From positions 1 to 32,579 of the forward strand of contig JACPRI010000318.1 in NCBI GenBank assembly GCA_016190065.1: a DNA stretch of 32,579 bases, written 5' to 3'. The position numbers and the translations under genes were made by a program. Positions 25,521 through 32,579 of the stretch are shown here, piece by piece. The stretch's first letter is position 1. Each line of letters starts with the position of its first letter. This stretch comes from Verrucomicrobiota bacterium (GTDB taxonomy: Bacteria > Verrucomicrobiota > Verrucomicrobiia > Limisphaerales > SIBE01). The notes under the pieces were generated by a model, which made no database searches, was not told the origin of the DNA, and worked only from the letters and a program-made list of their open reading frames with translations.

Positions 25521-26180
25521 TCAAGGTAGGGCGATTCGGTTCGTGGCCAAGCCGGAAGTTAAGATGAAAGTGGTCAATCGCTGGCTGTTGCACTGTTGCA
25601 CGCTGCCATCACCCAGCGCGACGTTGCCGCGAAACCGGTGCTGATCCTTGGTCCAACCCAAATTCATGCCGGCGGTGATGGCGTGAACTCCAGGTCCGAG
25701 CGCGATGCTGTTCGTCATCAAATTCCGGTCGCCAACCAGCAGAGCCGTCGGAAGCTTCTCCGAGACATCCACCCCCAGGAAGTAACTGATGTTTTCATTG
25801 CGCAGGCTGGCAAAACCGGTTGCGGCTTTTCGGGCGTCCGCCGGGCAGAGGAGGAGAACGGGTGTGCTCAATTCATTGGCGAGAGACTGAAAGTATTCAA
25901 CGATCGTCCGGCGCGAGGGGTTTGTTTCAGGTCCCGGAGAGTTGGCCGCATTGACGAGCTTTTGCATCGGATACAGATTACTGTTACCGGTGGAGAAGAT
26001 GCGGAAGGCAAGGCCCATATTCTTCAGATTGTTCACGCAGGTGATGCGTTGCGATTTCTGCTTGAGTTGATAAGTCAGAGGCACCAGCAGCAGGAAAAGG
26101 AGAGCGATCGTCAAGAGGATGACCACCAATTCCGTGAGGGTGAATGCGCGGCGCCTCTCCTGTTCCCGGGGAAGTTGCAT
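25521..26180 (-). CDS. Prepilin-like protein, tandem paralogue (upstream)
   Basis: Protein of 219 residues with a basic leader (MQLPREQERRRA|FTLTELV), where Ala replaces the usual Gly before the cut site, then a long hydrophobic helix (VILLTIALLFLLLVPLTY). The head resembles the next gene: CVNNLKNMGLAFRIFSTGN, CPADARKAATGFASLRNENI, SYFLGVDVSEKLPTALLVGD and GNVALGDGSVQQCNSQRL. ATG 26180 is supported by AAGAAGG five bases upstream. The pair forms a two-gene unit, probably from a duplication. The -1 Ala is accepted by some prepilin peptidases but is uncommon. Confidence 0.84.
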   Translation of the reverse strand: MQLPREQERRRAFTLTELVVILLTIALLFLLLVPLTYQLKQKSQRITCVNNLKNMGLAFRIFSTGNSNLYPMQKLVNAANSPGPETNPSRRTIVEYFQSLANELSTPVLLLCPADARKAATGFASLRNENISYFLGVDVSEKLPTALLVGDRNLMTNSIALGPGVHAITAGMNLGWTKDQHRFRGNVALGDGSVQQCNSQRLTTFILTSGLATNRIALP

Positions 26181-26319
26181 GGAACCTTCTTCAGCATTAC
26201 CAATGCCTGCCTGGTTTGAAGCTCGTTCCACCTGGTTTCACAGGCTGAAATGCGCCATTCTCACGCTCCGCGCGCGAAATCCACCATGGGGAGAGCGGCA
26301 CTGTCTATAAGCTTAGCGC

Positions 26320-26348
26320 GGTAAGGACGCGTTCCACCGCGTCCCTGA
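26320..26348. repeat. 29-bp hairpin repeat, copy 1
   Basis: GGTAAGGACGCGTTCCACCG followed by CGTCCCTGA, with an internal GGACGCG / CGCGTCC stem. The reverse complement of the whole 29 bases is found at 28437-28465. It lies in the non-coding stretch before the sugar isomerase gene (26181-26475), which holds no gene that I can see. Confidence 0.85.
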
Positions 26349-26475
26349 CTTCTTCTCATCGTGATCCTCAACAGCGCCAGCAGCCGTCGCGCCGGGCAGA
26401 CGAATGGCTTGGCGCGTTGATACTCTGTCCGGTTTTGATTTGGCAACCGCCGATTTTCTGCCTGAATAACCCCGC

Positions 26476-27288
26476 ATGAAATTCGCCATTTGCAACGAGA
26501 CGTTTCAAAGTTGGAAGATCGACGACGCGATCGCTTACGTCGCCAAAGCCGGATATGACGCCATCGAAATCGCGCCCTTCACGCTCACAAAATACGTGAC
26601 GGACGTTCCCGCCGCGGAGCGTCAAAGAATTCGTGACACGGCGCGGCGCGCGGGCATTGCCGTGTCCGGCATTCACTGGGTGTTGGTGCAAGCCGAAGGG
26701 ATGTACGTCACCCATCCGGACAAAGCGGTCCGGGATAGGACGGCCAAGTATTTTTGCGACCTGGTCGATTTTTGCGCGGACCTGGGCGGCGGCATCATTG
26801 TGGTCGGCTCACCCAAGCAGCGCAATCTGCTGGCTGGGGTGTCGTATGAGCAGGCCTGGGATTGGGCGACTGGCGTGTTTCGCGATTCGGTGATGAAGGC
26901 GGAGCAGCGCGCGGTGACGATCTGTTTCGAGCCATTGGCGCCCAGCGAAACCAATTTCATCAACACCGCGGCTGAAGGCATCCGCTTCGTGCAGCAACTC
27001 AACACCCCACACTTCAAAATCATCTTGGACGTTAAAGCGATGTGCTCGGACTCCAAGCCGATTCCGCAAATCATCCGCGAGTCCTGGCCCAATTTTGCTT
27101 ACTTCCACGCCAACGATAAGAACCTGAAGGGCCCGGGTTTTGGCGACGTGGATTTCAAACCCATCGCCGCGGCTTTGAAGGAAGTGGGCTACACAGGGTA
27201 CGTCTCCGTCGAGGTGTTCAATTACGACGAAGGCCCGGAAGTCATCGCCACGAAGAGTCTGGATTACCTCAAGCGCGTTTTCTGTTAG
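26476..27288 (+). CDS. Sugar phosphate isomerase/epimerase (xylose isomerase-like TIM barrel)
   Basis: Protein of 270 residues of the AP endonuclease 2/xylose isomerase-like superfamily, which isomerises or epimerises sugars with a divalent metal. The barrel can be followed strand by strand: MKFAICNETF, AIEIAPFTL, VSGIHWVL, IIVVGSP, ICFEPLAP (metal Glu), IILDVKAM (metal Asp), YFHANDKN (metal His) and VSVEVFNY (metal Glu). All four metal ligands are in place, so it should be active. No signal peptide; cytoplasmic. ATG 26476 begins at the first strand. The substrate is unknown; exported Gfo/Idh/MocA proteins like the one at 11693 often work with such isomerases in these genomes, but the two are not adjacent here. 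Confidence 0.88.
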   Translation: MKFAICNETFQSWKIDDAIAYVAKAGYDAIEIAPFTLTKYVTDVPAAERQRIRDTARRAGIAVSGIHWVLVQAEGMYVTHPDKAVRDRTAKYFCDLVDFCADLGGGIIVVGSPKQRNLLAGVSYEQAWDWATGVFRDSVMKAEQRAVTICFEPLAPSETNFINTAAEGIRFVQQLNTPHFKIILDVKAMCSDSKPIPQIIRESWPNFAYFHANDKNLKGPGFGDVDFKPIAAALKEVGYTGYVSVEVFNYDEGPEVIATKSLDYLKRVFC

Positions 27289-27303
27289 CTTTTCAGTGGA
27301 GAT

Positions 27304-27452
27304 GGGGAGCGCACGCGCCCCGCGTGCGGTGGTCGGCGCCCTCGCCGACCACATCGACTGTTCCGCTGGATTGACCGTTTACTGAGTGACTTACAAGACG
27401 GTTCTGACCGGCGAGGCGCCGGTCAGAACACGCGAGGGCGCGTGTGCTCCCC
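27304..27452. repeat. Double-hairpin repeat, copy 4
   Basis: GGGGAGCGCACGCGCC at the left and GGGCGCGTGTGCTCCCC at the right are inverted. Inner hairpins are GTGGTCGGCG-CCCT-CGCCGACCAC (27329-27352) and a perfect 13-bp stem GTTCTGACCGGCG / CGCCGGTCAGAAC around AGG (27401-27429). It fills the gap between the convergent isomerase and prepilin-like genes. Confidence 0.87.
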
Positions 27453-28277
27453 TCAATTCGGACGCTGGGCCGGAGCAACCCAGTTCTTGTGCCAGCTCAA
27501 TTTCCAAAGTTGTTCCAGAGGCGAAGGCGAAGCGTGGCCATCGACAAAAACAAGGTTGATCGCGGCTGGCAGTTTCACGCCCGGAGGCAGATTCTTGGGA
27601 ACTCCGTTGAGACCGGAGCCGTGCCGGGCCAAACTGATGCGCGAGATGCCGGCGCTTGAGCCGGAGTCGCCATCGTGCAGGTTCCGCGCCGGCCGGTCCT
27701 GCTCTTGCGGCCAGGCATCGACCCACATGGAATCGCAGAACACCGGCGTTTGTGATGGGCTTTTAACGTCGTCTTCCGTGCGGAACGCATTTTTCACGCT
27801 GGGGAACAGTCCCTGTGCATCCGGCCAATCTCCTGAATACATCCAGCCATTCAAGGCGTAGCTGCCAGACCAGCGCGGTTCCTTCGTCCCAGGCCTGAGC
27901 TGTGAACCCCACACCCAGGCCGTCGTGGCGGAGCCGGACGGCTTCTTGGGATTATACGGCGCCACCGGACAAAGCCGCACCTGATCCACATTGGCGTAAT
28001 TGAGGATCAGCCCGCTCATCCAGAGGTCGCCGTCGATGCGATACGGCAGAATTTTTCCCGCGTCATTGATGTACATGAAATTGGCCATGCCAAGCTGTTT
28101 GAGATTCCCGAGGCATTTGATGCTTTGCGCCTTGGATTTGGATTTCGCCAGCGCGGGCAAGAGCATGCCCGCCAGGATGGCAATGATGGCGATCACGACG
28201 AGCAACTCGATCAGCGTAAATCCATCGCGGGAGCGGGAATCTTTGATTCCGGCGGCTGTAGAACTGGAGTTTGACAT
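27453..28277 (-). CDS. Prepilin-like secreted protein, homologue of 16909-17736
   Basis: Protein of 274 residues with a class III signal, [19 protein letters not shown] then [20 protein letters not shown]. The head matches the 16909 protein: [87 protein letters not shown] and HKNWVAP. It belongs to the same prepilin-like (DUF1559/H-X9-DG related) group, anchored by its N-terminal helix and facing the periplasm. ATG 28277 is the natural start; no strong ribosome-binding site. Its stop touches the edge of double-hairpin repeat copy 4. Function unknown. Confidence 0.85.
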   Translation of the reverse strand: MSNSSSTAAGIKDSRSRDGFTLIELLVVIAIIAILAGMLLPALAKSKSKAQSIKCLGNLKQLGMANFMYINDAGKILPYRIDGDLWMSGLILNYANVDQVRLCPVAPYNPKKPSGSATTAWVWGSQLRPGTKEPRWSGSYALNGWMYSGDWPDAQGLFPSVKNAFRTEDDVKSPSQTPVFCDSMWVDAWPQEQDRPARNLHDGDSGSSAGISRISLARHGSGLNGVPKNLPPGVKLPAAINLVFVDGHASPSPLEQLWKLSWHKNWVAPAQRPN

Positions 28278-28436
28278 AGTCAGCGTTTCAGCGCTCTCGG
28301 GGTGGTCTTGGCAGAAAGACTAATCTTGGGCTGGTCGAAACACAACCGGGCTTTCGCGACAGCAGTGCTCTCCATGAACTGGTAGAGACGGATTCCACTC
28401 CGTCTCTGGCTTTATTCCACGATCGAAAAAGCAAAA

Positions 28437-28465
28437 TCAGGGACGCGGTGGAACGCGTCCTTACC
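28437..28465. repeat. 29-bp hairpin repeat, copy 2 (inverted)
   Basis: Exact reverse complement of 26320-26348. The preceding bases 28386-28412 hold another short palindrome-like stretch, AGACGGATTCCACTCCGTCT. Both lie in the gap between two minus-strand genes (28278-28490), where no gene is seen. Confidence 0.85.
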
Positions 28466-28490
28466 GGTGTTGGGAAGAATTGTTTCCGCG

Positions 28491-30182
28491 TCAACGGATG
28501 GCAATCCGGTAATACTCGGCGGCGCCGGAGGGCCTTGGAAAGCTGGTCGTGACAATGCCGGGCGATCCCGGCGCAAAGCTGACGCCGGCGACATCGGTCC
28601 ATTGTGGATTGACGATCGTGGAAGATTTCTGGAGCACGTGCCGGCCCAGGGCCTCCGAACTTTGCACCGAGAGCTGAATATTATTGGCGGCCAGGGAGAT
28701 TTTGCTGATCGAGATTTGGGCCAACGCTGCGCCGAGGAGTTTGAGGTGCGCGTAGGTAAACTCATTGTGCGCGCGCCCGCTCCAGCCCGGTTGCGCTTTG
28801 CGCCCTTCGCCGTCGTCATCGTTTTGGTCGAGGTGATAGCCGATCACCGCGCCGTCTTTCGGATTCAGCAGGGCGCTTTTCTTGATTTTGAATTCCACCT
28901 GATAGCCCTTGGCGGTCTTGGTGGTCGCAGCGAACCAGTCCGCGGCTTGCCCGAAAGTCGGATTGTTTGATTCATTGTCGCGCCAGGCGCCATTGGCCGT
29001 GAGAACATATTGCCCCTCGAACTGGCCCGGGCCGCGGCCGAGGTCATGGCTGTGATCCGCATCGAATAAGATTTCGACGCTGTCATCCTCCCACGTGGAT
29101 CTGTCCTCGGACCCGGCGTCCGCGGTGTCGTTCACGACTTTGTCATCCGTGACATCAAAAGCCGCATAAATGGCTTCGTCGTCGTGAACGATCCAGGCGG
29201 AATATCCGTGATCGCCCGGCTGAAAGGTGTCGTCGCCGGAAGGCACGTCATAGATGGCGTTGTAAACGTCCACCTTGATTTCCTTGGCGCCGGCGTACTC
29301 GCTCGCGTTCACGACGCCATCCACGGTCGGCGCTTTGACTTTGGGCGCTTCATAAGCGCGGGGATTCCCGATGAACAGGTTGCCATAGCTGGCTTCGGTG
29401 TGCGGCCGGCCCACCCAGATGACTTGCCGCTCACCCCCGCCGCCGTCGTCATCATCATTCACTGCGACCGTGAAGCCGATGATATCGCCTTCCTTCGGAT
29501 TGCCCAGGGCGCTCAATGAAATCTGGAACTCCGCCTCATACCCGTTCTCATTGCCGGCGGTATCGGTCGTTCGCGCTGTTTTCGCATACCAGGCAGCGTT
29601 GGGGCCGTAGCCGGGATTGCCCGCTTCGGCTTCGCGATACGCATTGTTCACCGTGATCACGTACTGGCCGCCGGTGCCGACGACTTCTTTGTTTGTGCCC
29701 GAGGTGTCCCGCGTGGCGACATTGCTGTTGTCACCATCGACAAAGACTTCGACACTGTCGTCCATCCACGTGTTGCCGTTCTTGCTATCCGCCTCGGCGC
29801 TGTCGGCGGTCAAGATATCATCCCGGACGCGTACCGCCACGTAGAGGTATTTGTCGTCATAGCCGGTCCAAATGTCGAAGCGAAGGTCATTCGCATCGAC
29901 CGGCGGATTGACCGAGCCGTCGCCCGTGCTTCCGCCGCGGATGCCGTCTTCCCATCTTGAATCACCCCGGACGTGCCAATAGGATTGACCGTTAGAGCCG
30001 ATCGAGCCTCCCGCGCGGACCCAGGATTCGCCTCCCGGAATGTCGATCTTGCCGTCAATGGTAGGCGGCGCGGGCAAACGCAAGGCCATTTGGGTTTTGG
30101 TCTGGTCAAGAGTCGCCCGGTCGCAAAAGACGGATGCCGAGCTAACAATCAACGCGAGGGTTGAGATAAGACGCCGATGCAT
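28491..30182 (-). CDS. Secreted protein with two CBM9-like domains
   Basis: Protein of 563 residues with a Sec signal peptide (MHRRLISTLALIVSSASVFC). Two beta-sandwich domains of the family 9 carbohydrate-binding/DOMON-like kind follow, about 20-275 and 280-480. Each has the sequence logic APTIDGKID / APTVDGVVN, then (K/A)YLYVAVRV.DD or AIYAAFDVTDD, then NTWMDDSVEVFVDGD or STWEDDSVEILFDAD, then GGQYVITVN or EGQYVLTAN, then YEAEFQISLSAL or YQVEFKIKKSAL. The acidic DDSVE(V/I)..D.D loops suggest calcium binding. The final 80 residues form a small domain ending in AAEYYRIAIR, as is common at the end of secreted Verrucomicrobiota proteins. No catalytic domain is present. GTG 30212 upstream is an alternative start. 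Likely role: binding a polysaccharide or the cell surface. Confidence 0.83.
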   Translation of the reverse strand: MHRRLISTLALIVSSASVFCDRATLDQTKTQMALRLPAPPTIDGKIDIPGGESWVRAGGSIGSNGQSYWHVRGDSRWEDGIRGGSTGDGSVNPPVDANDLRFDIWTGYDDKYLYVAVRVRDDILTADSAEADSKNGNTWMDDSVEVFVDGDNSNVATRDTSGTNKEVVGTGGQYVITVNNAYREAEAGNPGYGPNAAWYAKTARTTDTAGNENGYEAEFQISLSALGNPKEGDIIGFTVAVNDDDDGGGGERQVIWVGRPHTEASYGNLFIGNPRAYEAPKVKAPTVDGVVNASEYAGAKEIKVDVYNAIYDVPSGDDTFQPGDHGYSAWIVHDDEAIYAAFDVTDDKVVNDTADAGSEDRSTWEDDSVEILFDADHSHDLGRGPGQFEGQYVLTANGAWRDNESNNPTFGQAADWFAATTKTAKGYQVEFKIKKSALLNPKDGAVIGYHLDQNDDDGEGRKAQPGWSGRAHNEFTYAHLKLLGAALAQISISKISLAANNIQLSVQSSEALGRHVLQKSSTIVNPQWTDVAGVSFAPGSPGIVTTSFPRPSGAAEYYRIAIR

Positions 30183-30212
30183 ATTCGTTTCTCTGGTTTT
30201 CAAGGTTATCAC

Positions 30213-30518
30213 CGTGCACTTCCTCCAACGGTGTCGCAGCGATCATTTGATTTTCACGTTTCTGTGTCAACTCTCATCTCGCTCGCCCCAGCCATTGGTG
30301 CGCATCTCCAAATGAGGCCACTGCTTTCGCTCCCGCGAAGGCGTAGCGCAGATTTTCAATCTGCCGTATCGCAGAATTGCATTCTGCGCGGCTTCGGCCA
30401 AATCCAGCGCGCCCACGACGCGCGACGCCCCGCCGATTGCAAATCGGCGATACGGCAGATTGCAAATATGCACTACGAGCGGCCGACATCAGTCGTCATT
30501 CGGAGGTGCATCCGGGCC
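30213..30518. other. Divergent intergenic region with an inverted-repeat element
   Basis: Between two divergent genes. The first 120 bases should hold the promoter of the CBM9-like gene, but no clear motif stands out. The second part is the repeat at 30335-30478. No gene is seen. Confidence 0.55.
30335..30478. repeat. Intergenic repeat with 24-bp imperfect inverted arms
   Basis: Bases 30349-30372 (CAGATTTTCAATCTGCCGTA plus TCGC) are inverted, with two mismatches, at 30447-30470. Between them lie the smaller palindromes GCAGAATTGCATTCTGC and CCGATTGCAAATCGG. The short frames across it are not genes. Confidence 0.8.
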
Positions 30519-32579
30519 ATGGCCAAAATGGGAATTGGGCTCGCACTCATCGTCCTGCCCCACGCCAACGGCGCCGGCCCGGCGCTCTCCAGCGAAAAGC
30601 TCAATTCGGCCGTCGATTCCGCTTCACGAACGCTCTTCGAGCGAGCCGCTCCGCAGGGGTCGGGGATCGATTTGGTCCAGCACTTTCCCACGAATCCCAC
30701 ACTCGATATGCTGCAAGACCAGCGTTCCGGCGCCGGAGTTTGCATCGGCGACTACGATCTGGATGGGAAGGCCGACATTTACATCACGAATTACGACCGA
30801 GGTAATCGGCTCTATCGTAACCTCGGCCATTGGCGATTTGAGGACGTCACGCACAAGGCGCGCGTTTCCGGAGCGGGACGTTGGTGTGGCGGCGCAACGT
30901 TTGCGGACGTGGACAACGACGGCGATCTTGATTTGTACGTCTGCGTGTTCGGCGCTGCCAATCTGCTTTATGTCAATCAGGGCGACGGAACATTTCGCGA
31001 GGAAGCGAAAGCCTTCGGGCTTGATTTCGCCGGCGCCAGCGTCATGGCCGCATTTGGGGACTACGACCGTGACGGCCTGCTGGATGCTTATCTGGTCACG
31101 GGGCGGCTGACGTTGGAAAAGAATCACCGAGTTCCCAGCTCGTCACGGGAAGCATTCCAGCGCGGAGCGATTGAAGCGACCTCGGACGGGAAGATCCGCG
31201 TCAGCCCGGCGTATCGTGAATTGTTCGCCGCCATCAGCAAAGGCGACGGGCGATCCGAACTGATCATCGCGGGCCAGACGGATTACTTGTTCCACAATTC
31301 CGCCGCGCGGCGATTCACCGTCGTGAACGAAGCGGCAGGAATCTCCGGCTATCACATCGGGCTGGCGGCGCTCTGGTGGGATTACAACGAAGACGGATTT
31401 CCCGACCTCTACGTCAGCAACGACTACAAAGGGCCGGACCAGCTTTACCGGAACAACGGCAATGGAACCTTCTCCGATATCACCCCGAACGCGCTGCCGG
31501 CCGTCCCCTGGTCTTCGATGGGCAGCGACATTGCGGACATCAACAACGATCAGCGCATCGACCTTTTCGCTACCGACATGTCGGGTTCCACCCACGCGCG
31601 GCGCCTTCTGAATTACAGCGAGCCGGAAAAGGACCGCTGGTTCTTGCTCCGCGCCCATCCGCCCCAGTACCGGCGCAACATGCTCTTCGTCAATACCGGG
31701 ATGGATCGATTCCTCGAACTGGCTTATCTCGCGGGCCTGGACAGCACGGATTGGACGTGGTCGCCGAAATTCGGAGACCTGGACAACGACGGCTGGACGG
31801 ACCTCTTTATTGCCAACGGCATGTCCCGCGACTTTATCAATCGCGAGCAGGTCGATAGCCTCGCGCGAAACTCCGGCTGGATTCGCGCGCCCGTTTTGCG
31901 TGAGGCGAACTTCGCGTTCCGCAACCGGGGCGATTTTCGCTTCGAGAACGTCGGGCAACCCTGGGGCTTGGATCACGTCTCCGCCAGTTATGGAGCGGCC
32001 CTGGCAGACCTTGATCGCGATGGCGATTTGGATTTGGTCGTGAATAATTTCGATGAACCGATTTCCGTTTTCCGCAACACGGGAAGCGCGGGTCACCGTC
32101 TCCTGATACGGCTGAAGGGGAAGGCGAGCAATGCGTGGGGCATTGGCGCGACGGTCCAAGTGCAAACCGCGGGCCACATTCAGACACATTATCTAACCCT
32201 GGCGCGGGGCTTCATGTCGGCGAATGAACCGCTCGTCCATTTCGGGCTGGGCAATCACGCGTCTGTCGCGATGTTGCACGTCCGGTGGCCCAGTGGCCGA
32301 GAGCAATCGTTTGAAGGTTTGGAGGCGGACCGATTTTACACCATCACAGAGCCCGACGAAGTCCTTCAAAAGAAGACGAGTCCACCGCGCCAACCCCCGC
32401 TTTTCGCAGCGACTCAGCCCCCGGCTGGGGCCGTGCATCGGGAACGCGAGTTCGACGACTTCGCCCGCCAGCCGTTGCTCCCCTATCGCCTGTCCCGACT
32501 CGGCCCCGGTGTCGCGTGCGCCGACGTGGATGGCGACGGTGATGACGACTTTTACCTGGGCGGAGCCGCCGGCCAAAGC
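30519..32579 (+). CDS. VCBS/FG-GAP and ASPIC/UnbV repeat protein (3' end outside window)
   Basis: Large secreted protein, 687 codons visible and still open at the right edge. A signal-peptide-like start (MAKMGIGLALIVLPHANGAG) precedes a seven-bladed beta-propeller type array of FG-GAP/VCBS repeats with calcium-binding D.D.DG.(L/P)D motifs: IGDYDLDGKADIYI, FADVDNDGDLDLYV, WWDYNEDGFPDLYV, FGDLDNDGWTDLFI and ALADLDRDGDLDLVV. An ASPIC/UnbV domain follows at about 525-610 (GIGATVQVQTAG, LTLARGFMSANEPLVHFGLG, VRWPSGREQSFEG). A further repeat (CADVDGDGDDDFYLGG) begins at the edge, so a second propeller is likely. Such proteins are very common in Verrucomicrobiota and Planctomycetes and are thought to be extracellular adhesive or binding proteins. 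ATG 30519 is used; GGAGG lies 12 bases upstream, rather far. Confidence 0.92.
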   Translation, partial: MAKMGIGLALIVLPHANGAGPALSSEKLNSAVDSASRTLFERAAPQGSGIDLVQHFPTNPTLDMLQDQRSGAGVCIGDYDLDGKADIYITNYDRGNRLYRNLGHWRFEDVTHKARVSGAGRWCGGATFADVDNDGDLDLYVCVFGAANLLYVNQGDGTFREEAKAFGLDFAGASVMAAFGDYDRDGLLDAYLVTGRLTLEKNHRVPSSSREAFQRGAIEATSDGKIRVSPAYRELFAAISKGDGRSELIIAGQTDYLFHNSAARRFTVVNEAAGISGYHIGLAALWWDYNEDGFPDLYVSNDYKGPDQLYRNNGNGTFSDITPNALPAVPWSSMGSDIADINNDQRIDLFATDMSGSTHARRLLNYSEPEKDRWFLLRAHPPQYRRNMLFVNTGMDRFLELAYLAGLDSTDWTWSPKFGDLDNDGWTDLFIANGMSRDFINREQVDSLARNSGWIRAPVLREANFAFRNRGDFRFENVGQPWGLDHVSASYGAALADLDRDGDLDLVVNNFDEPISVFRNTGSAGHRLLIRLKGKASNAWGIGATVQVQTAGHIQTHYLTLARGFMSANEPLVHFGLGNHASVAMLHVRWPSGREQSFEGLEADRFYTITEPDEVLQKKTSPPRQPPLFAATQPPAGAVHREREFDDFARQPLLPYRLSRLGPGVACADVDGDGDDDFYLGGAAGQS

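Noticed and set aside
20984-27452. Repeated palindromes considered as a CRISPR array.
   Set aside because: The copies are 1-3 kb apart, lack regular spacers, and no cas gene is present.
30377-31110. Two plus-strand frames of 142 and 216 codons at the start of the ASPIC/UnbV gene.
   Set aside because: They overlap in other frames a continuous 687-codon frame with clear FG-GAP repeats.

Overview
The window looks like chromosomal DNA from a GC-rich member of the Verrucomicrobiota, perhaps of the Pedosphaera/Limisphaera type. This is inferred from gene content, not from a marker gene. The supporting signs are an LL-diaminopimelate aminotransferase (DapL), zinc-ribbon Ser/Thr kinases next to an ECF sigma factor, four secreted prepilin-like 'GFTLxELL' proteins, a Tat-exported Gfo/Idh/MocA oxidoreductase, an ASPIC/UnbV repeat protein, and many short palindromic intergenic repeats. 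No rRNA, tRNA, CRISPR array, transposase or integrase was seen.

Bases 1-8668 read as an accessory, defence-like block. Three co-directional genes come first: a ClpA-type double AAA+ ATPase cut by the left window edge, a Ser/Thr kinase with a long TPR array, and a protein carrying a PD-(D/E)XK nuclease signature. Together they could form a three-part sensor, signal and effector system, which is the best candidate here for something undescribed. Two toxin-antitoxin loci follow. The first is an intact Phd/VapBC-type pair bracketed by direct repeats. The second is a DUF104-like antitoxin with a PIN toxin that has lost its C-terminus and is fused in frame to a DUF433 domain.

Bases 8747-13072 hold exported or metabolic genes: a secreted carbon-nitrogen hydrolase, a divergent PanB-like protein without the usual metal ligands, and a Tat-exported oxidoreductase. 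Bases 13235-20129 form a regulatory cluster: an ECF sigma factor, two paralogous membrane-anchored zinc-ribbon kinases, and remnants of further kinase and SUMF1 (formylglycine-generating enzyme-like) modules. Three copies of one promoter-like element (GGTTACCT-N16-CTGTA-N3-GGGTA) occur there, two of them directly before the intact kinases. A prepilin-like gene lies between the kinases on the other strand.

Bases 20369-24278 carry housekeeping genes: thrH, an overlapping plsY-gpsA phospholipid operon on the minus strand, and dapL for lysine and cell-wall precursor synthesis. The rest contains a DUF2007-like small protein, three more prepilin-like proteins, a TIM-barrel sugar isomerase/epimerase, a secreted protein with two CBM9-like domains, and a large ASPIC/UnbV protein that runs off the right edge. 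Between about 21.0 and 27.5 kb there are four full copies and one half copy of a 141-149 bp double-hairpin repeat. Its stems differ between copies but still pair, and three of the full copies lie exactly between convergent genes.
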